In this document: one piece after another, positions 32,569-34,359 of the stretch | Layout: each line of letters begins with the position of its first letter | Position numbering within the stretch: position 1 is the stretch's first letter | DNA from: an uncultured Spirochaetales bacterium | GTDB lineage: Bacteria > Spirochaetota > Spirochaetia > Sphaerochaetales > Sphaerochaetaceae | NCBI GenBank assembly: GCA_902781545.1 | Contig: CACZJR010000032.1 | Coordinates: 1 to 34,359 of the forward strand | DNA: 34,359 nt | Direction: 5' to 3' | Program-made: the position numbers and the translations under genes | Notes under the pieces: generated by a model | Databases searched by the model: none | What the model was told of the DNA's origin: nothing | Seen by the model: only the letters and a program-made list of their open reading frames with translations

Positions 32569-33732
32569 TTAAATTAAATGCTCAATCAACACCACTGTCT
32601 CAACATGGCTCGTCTGAGGGAACATGTCCACGGGCTGTGCACCCACCATCCGGTATGGCCCCATCTTTGTCAGGTACCTGAGGTCCCTTGCCAGGGTCTC
32701 GGGATTGCAGGAGATGTAGATCACGGTCTTTGGAGAAAGCTTTATCACAGAAGAGAGAAAGCGCTCATCGCTTCCGCTTCTGGGCGGATCCAGGAAAACC
32801 ACATCCGCGGTACGGCCTTCCTTTGCCATTCTCTTGAGCTCTGCGCTTGCATCAGCGCAGATGAATGATGCGTTTGTTATGTTGTTCAGTTCGGCATTGG
32901 CCTTGGCATCTTCAACGGCAGATGGATTGAGCTCAATGCCCGTGACACTGCCTGCGCCCCATGAGGAAGCAATCAGTCCTATGGTCCCGGTGCCGCAGTA
33001 TGCGTCAATCACCGACTCTGAGCCGTTGAAACGGGCCATCCTCATGGCAATCGTGTACAGCCTTTCCGCCTGATATGTGTTGACCTGATAAAAGCTCTTG
33101 GCCGATATCCTGAAGCGAAGGCTGCAGAGATTGTCCTCTATCCACCCCTCCCCGTAAATAACCTTGCACGGGCCGTCTGAGAGGACCATTGAGGTCTTCT
33201 GGTCGTTGATGTGAAGCAGTACTGTCTTGACTGAGGGATGCTTGGCCACCAGCTCCCTTATGAAGGCATCCTTGGGCTTGAAGGTGCGGCTTCCGGACAC
33301 AAGGACCACAAGCGTCTGGTTTGTGCTTACGGCCCTCCTTATCAGGACATGGCGGATGACGCCGGTCTTTAGGTCTTCATCATAGGGAGGAACCTTGAAG
33401 CCCTTAAGGAGATCCCGTATTGTGGCAAGCACGCTGTCAGCCTCAAGGTCCTCGAGCATGCAGTCACGCACCGGTATGAGTTTGTGAGTGCCCTCCCGGT
33501 AAATCCCGCTGACCATGTTGCCCCTTGAGTCAGTTCCGAAAACGGACTGGACCTTGTTGCGGTAGTTGAACGGGTTATCCATGCCGATTATCGGTGCCAC
33601 AGGCCCGAACTGACGAAGAAGAGAGTCAACCAGCTCCTGCTTCCGGTCAAGCTGTCTCTGGTTCTGCCTCGCTATTAACAACCTGTCAATACTGACCGCA
33701 TATTGCGCATACACCTGAATCGTTTCCATCAC
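32569..33732 (-). CDS. 23S rRNA (uracil-5-)-methyltransferase, RlmD/RumA-type, with aberrant N-terminus
   Basis: From the segment RKQELVDSLLRQFG onwards this is a clear RumA-type SAM-dependent uridine methyltransferase: NPFNYRNKVQ, VSGIYREGTHK, FRISAKSFYQVNTYQAE, DAYCGTGTIG (near 242), FLDPPRSG (near 314) and the nucleophile SCNPETLA (near 344). The usual N-terminal Cys cluster (C-x5-C-x2-C) and the YEEQL segment are absent. Instead the frame continues upstream into recombinase-like sequence (KIPEADILDAVMETIQVYAQ) with no stop. The listed GTG start is therefore provisional; the genuine gene probably begins in sequence not present here. Confidence 0.75.
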   Translation of the reverse strand: MMETIQVYAQYAVSIDRLLIARQNQRQLDRKQELVDSLLRQFGPVAPIIGMDNPFNYRNKVQSVFGTDSRGNMVSGIYREGTHKLIPVRDCMLEDLEADSVLATIRDLLKGFKVPPYDEDLKTGVIRHVLIRRAVSTNQTLVVLVSGSRTFKPKDAFIRELVAKHPSVKTVLLHINDQKTSMVLSDGPCKVIYGEGWIEDNLCSLRFRISAKSFYQVNTYQAERLYTIAMRMARFNGSESVIDAYCGTGTIGLIASSWGAGSVTGIELNPSAVEDAKANAELNNITNASFICADASAELKRMAKEGRTADVVFLDPPRSGSDERFLSSVIKLSPKTVIYISCNPETLARDLRYLTKMGPYRMVGAQPVDMFPQTSHVETVVLIEHLI

Positions 33733-33800
33733 AGCATCCAGAATATCAGCTTCAGGTATTTTCTCATCCGAACAGTCAAAGCCGGTATTCAGCTTTTTGC
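33640..33800 (-). pseudogene. Serine-recombinase C-terminal fragment (possible)
   Basis: In the same minus-strand frame as the methyltransferase, this stretch encodes CKKLNTGFDCS, then IPEADILDAVMETIQVYAQY and AVSIDRLLIARQ. The spacing of cysteines followed by I-x-E-x-D-I-x-x-A-V and a long helix is that of the zinc-ribbon end and following helix of large serine recombinases (TnpX-like) of Clostridiales elements. Only a fragment is present; the catalytic domain is missing. Family assignment is from memory of the pattern. Confidence 0.42.
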
Positions 33801-33810
33801 AGTTCAGGAA

Positions 33811-33906
33811 GGCCTGGCTGCCGATCAGGAGGTTTTTGTATCGGCACAGACTGGGGAAGGCCTGCCTTCCGATCAGGAGATTCAGATATCTGCCAAGACT
33901 GGAGAA
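33811..33906 (+). repeat. 48-bp tandem duplication in the mnmE fragment
   Basis: Units 33811-33858 and 33859-33906 are identical at 37 of 48 positions. They encode two 16-residue copies, ending SAQTGE and SAKTGE, of the G5-motif region of the GTPase. The duplication lies at the very edge of the recognisable mnmE sequence. Confidence 0.8.
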
Positions 33907-34188
33907 GGCATGGACGGCCTGAAATCGCGGATCCGGAGCCTGGTGCTTTCCGGCGCGGTGCAGGCGGATGACGGCGTATACTTGGCCAATACACGGCAGA
34001 AACAGGCGGTTTTCCAGGCGCTCGAGGCGGTCCGGGAAGGGATCGTGATCCAGGAGGCCGCGCTGGGGACGGATATGATCGGGACGCAGCTGCAGAAGGC
34101 ATACGATGCTCTGGGCGAGGTTACCGGCAATTCGGTGCAGGAAGATCTGATCGATACGATTTTCTCCCGGTTCTGCCTGGGCAAATAA
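33811..34188 (+). CDS. mnmE: tRNA modification GTPase MnmE, C-terminal part only
   Basis: The readable part starts inside the G domain at a doubled G5 loop (SAKTGEG). It then follows the MnmE C-terminal helical region: [20 protein letters not shown] near the middle, [20 protein letters not shown], and the terminal FCLGK, the C-[IL]-G-K motif that serves tRNA uridine-34 carboxymethylaminomethyl modification. About 320 N-terminal residues of a normal ~455-residue protein are absent. Codon use is more G+C-rich than in the rest of the window. The next gene, mnmG, is its usual partner in Firmicutes and relatives. Confidence 0.85.
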   Translation, partial: GLAADQEVFVSAQTGEGLPSDQEIQISAKTGEGMDGLKSRIRSLVLSGAVQADDGVYLANTRQKQAVFQALEAVREGIVIQEAALGTDMIGTQLQKAYDALGEVTGNSVQEDLIDTIFSRFCLGK

Positions 34189-34249
34189 AGAGAGTATTAC
34201 GGGACGGACAAGAGCTGTCCGGGTCCTGTTTTCAGAAAAGAGGGAGCAT

Positions 34250-34359
34250 ATGTATCGCGAAGAACCGTTTGATATTGCGGTTGTCGGAGGCGGACACGCG
34301 GGCTGTGAGGCTGCGCTCGCCGCGGCCCGTCTGGGGATGCGGACGGTTCTTTTTGCTGT
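34250..34359 (+). CDS. mnmG: tRNA uridine 5-carboxymethylaminomethyl modification enzyme MnmG, N-terminal part
   Basis: The first 36 codons encode [20 protein letters not shown], the FAD-binding Rossmann start of MnmG/GidA, cut by the window end. AGGGAG precedes the ATG. It works with MnmE on wobble uridine 34 of several tRNAs. A GGACA/TGTCC hairpin lies in the 61-base gap after mnmE (about 34206-34220). Confidence 0.88.
   Translation, partial: MYREEPFDIAVVGGGHAGCEAALAAARLGMRTVLFA

Noticed and set aside
33780-33810. A third degenerate unit of the mnmE 48-bp repeat (IQLFAVQEG)
   Set aside because: Similarity is limited to a few bases and the same bases read better as the antisense of the recombinase-like fragment.
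34202-34226. Terminator between mnmE and mnmG
   Set aside because: The GGACA/TGTCC stem is short and followed only by TGTTTT; the two genes are normally co-transcribed.

Overview
The window reads as one stretch of a host-associated, diderm, fermentative bacterium. The likeliest group is a Sphaerochaeta/Treponema-like spirochaete. This rests on the style of the secreted proteins (a non-lipoprotein solute-binding protein whose signal peptide ends in a FANG-type site), the gene content (ATP-type PEP carboxykinase, butyrate kinase, GH31, sugar ABC importer) and a moderate G+C with mixed operons. No rRNA, tRNA, CRISPR array or complete mobile element was found, so the taxonomic call is an inference. 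No gene-free stretch exceeds about 300 bases.

Layout. 1-1753: nrnA-surE pair (DHH phosphoesterase, 5'-nucleotidase) closed by a bidirectional terminator. 1781-3475 (minus): MscS channel and a ZIP metal transporter; the latter has a strong promoter, an operator-like palindrome at +1 and a structured 150-nt leader. 3736-5421: an MFS transporter convergent with an XRE/zinc-ribbon regulator. 5499-12670 (minus): one transcription-unit-like block with ABC ATPase, two permeases, binding protein, a secreted staphylococcal-nuclease-like enzyme and a secreted triple-repeat OB-fold-like protein, ending in a clear terminator; an RDD membrane protein lies upstream. 13588-14700: butyrate kinase without a phosphotransbutyrylase partner. 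14823-18385: four overlapping genes for small secreted beta-rich proteins, unrecognised, followed by a YbgC-like thioesterase. 18457-19336: a PD-(D/E)XK-like protein of unknown role flanked by short repeats and two tandem hairpins. 19459-22506: enolase and PEP carboxykinase, convergent, each with its own terminator. 22658-25349: an Ldh2-family reductase, divergent from a metallophosphoesterase/ParB-like pair. 25353-30260: small PQ-loop-like membrane protein, GH31 glycosidase, Cys-cluster protein, XRE regulator and LacX-type epimerase. 30238-32519: tyrosine-phosphatase-like protein divergent from a CstA-type carbon-starvation transporter. 32569 to the end: an RlmD/RumA-type methyltransferase whose N-terminus runs into a recombinase-like fragment, then a partial mnmE and the start of mnmG with visibly different codon use. 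This right edge looks like an assembly join or an insertion scar.

The genes point to carbohydrate fermentation (ABC sugar-type importer, GH31, epimerase, enolase, PEPCK, butyrate kinase) and to nucleic-acid turnover (NrnA, SurE, secreted nuclease). The most interesting items are: the nuclease genes inside the ABC importer unit; the four-gene secreted cassette; the repeat-flanked nuclease-fold gene; a recurring arrangement in which a promoter sits directly on the start codon (leaderless or near-leaderless mRNAs) for about eight genes; the ZIP leader; and the discontinuity near 33.65-33.81 kb.
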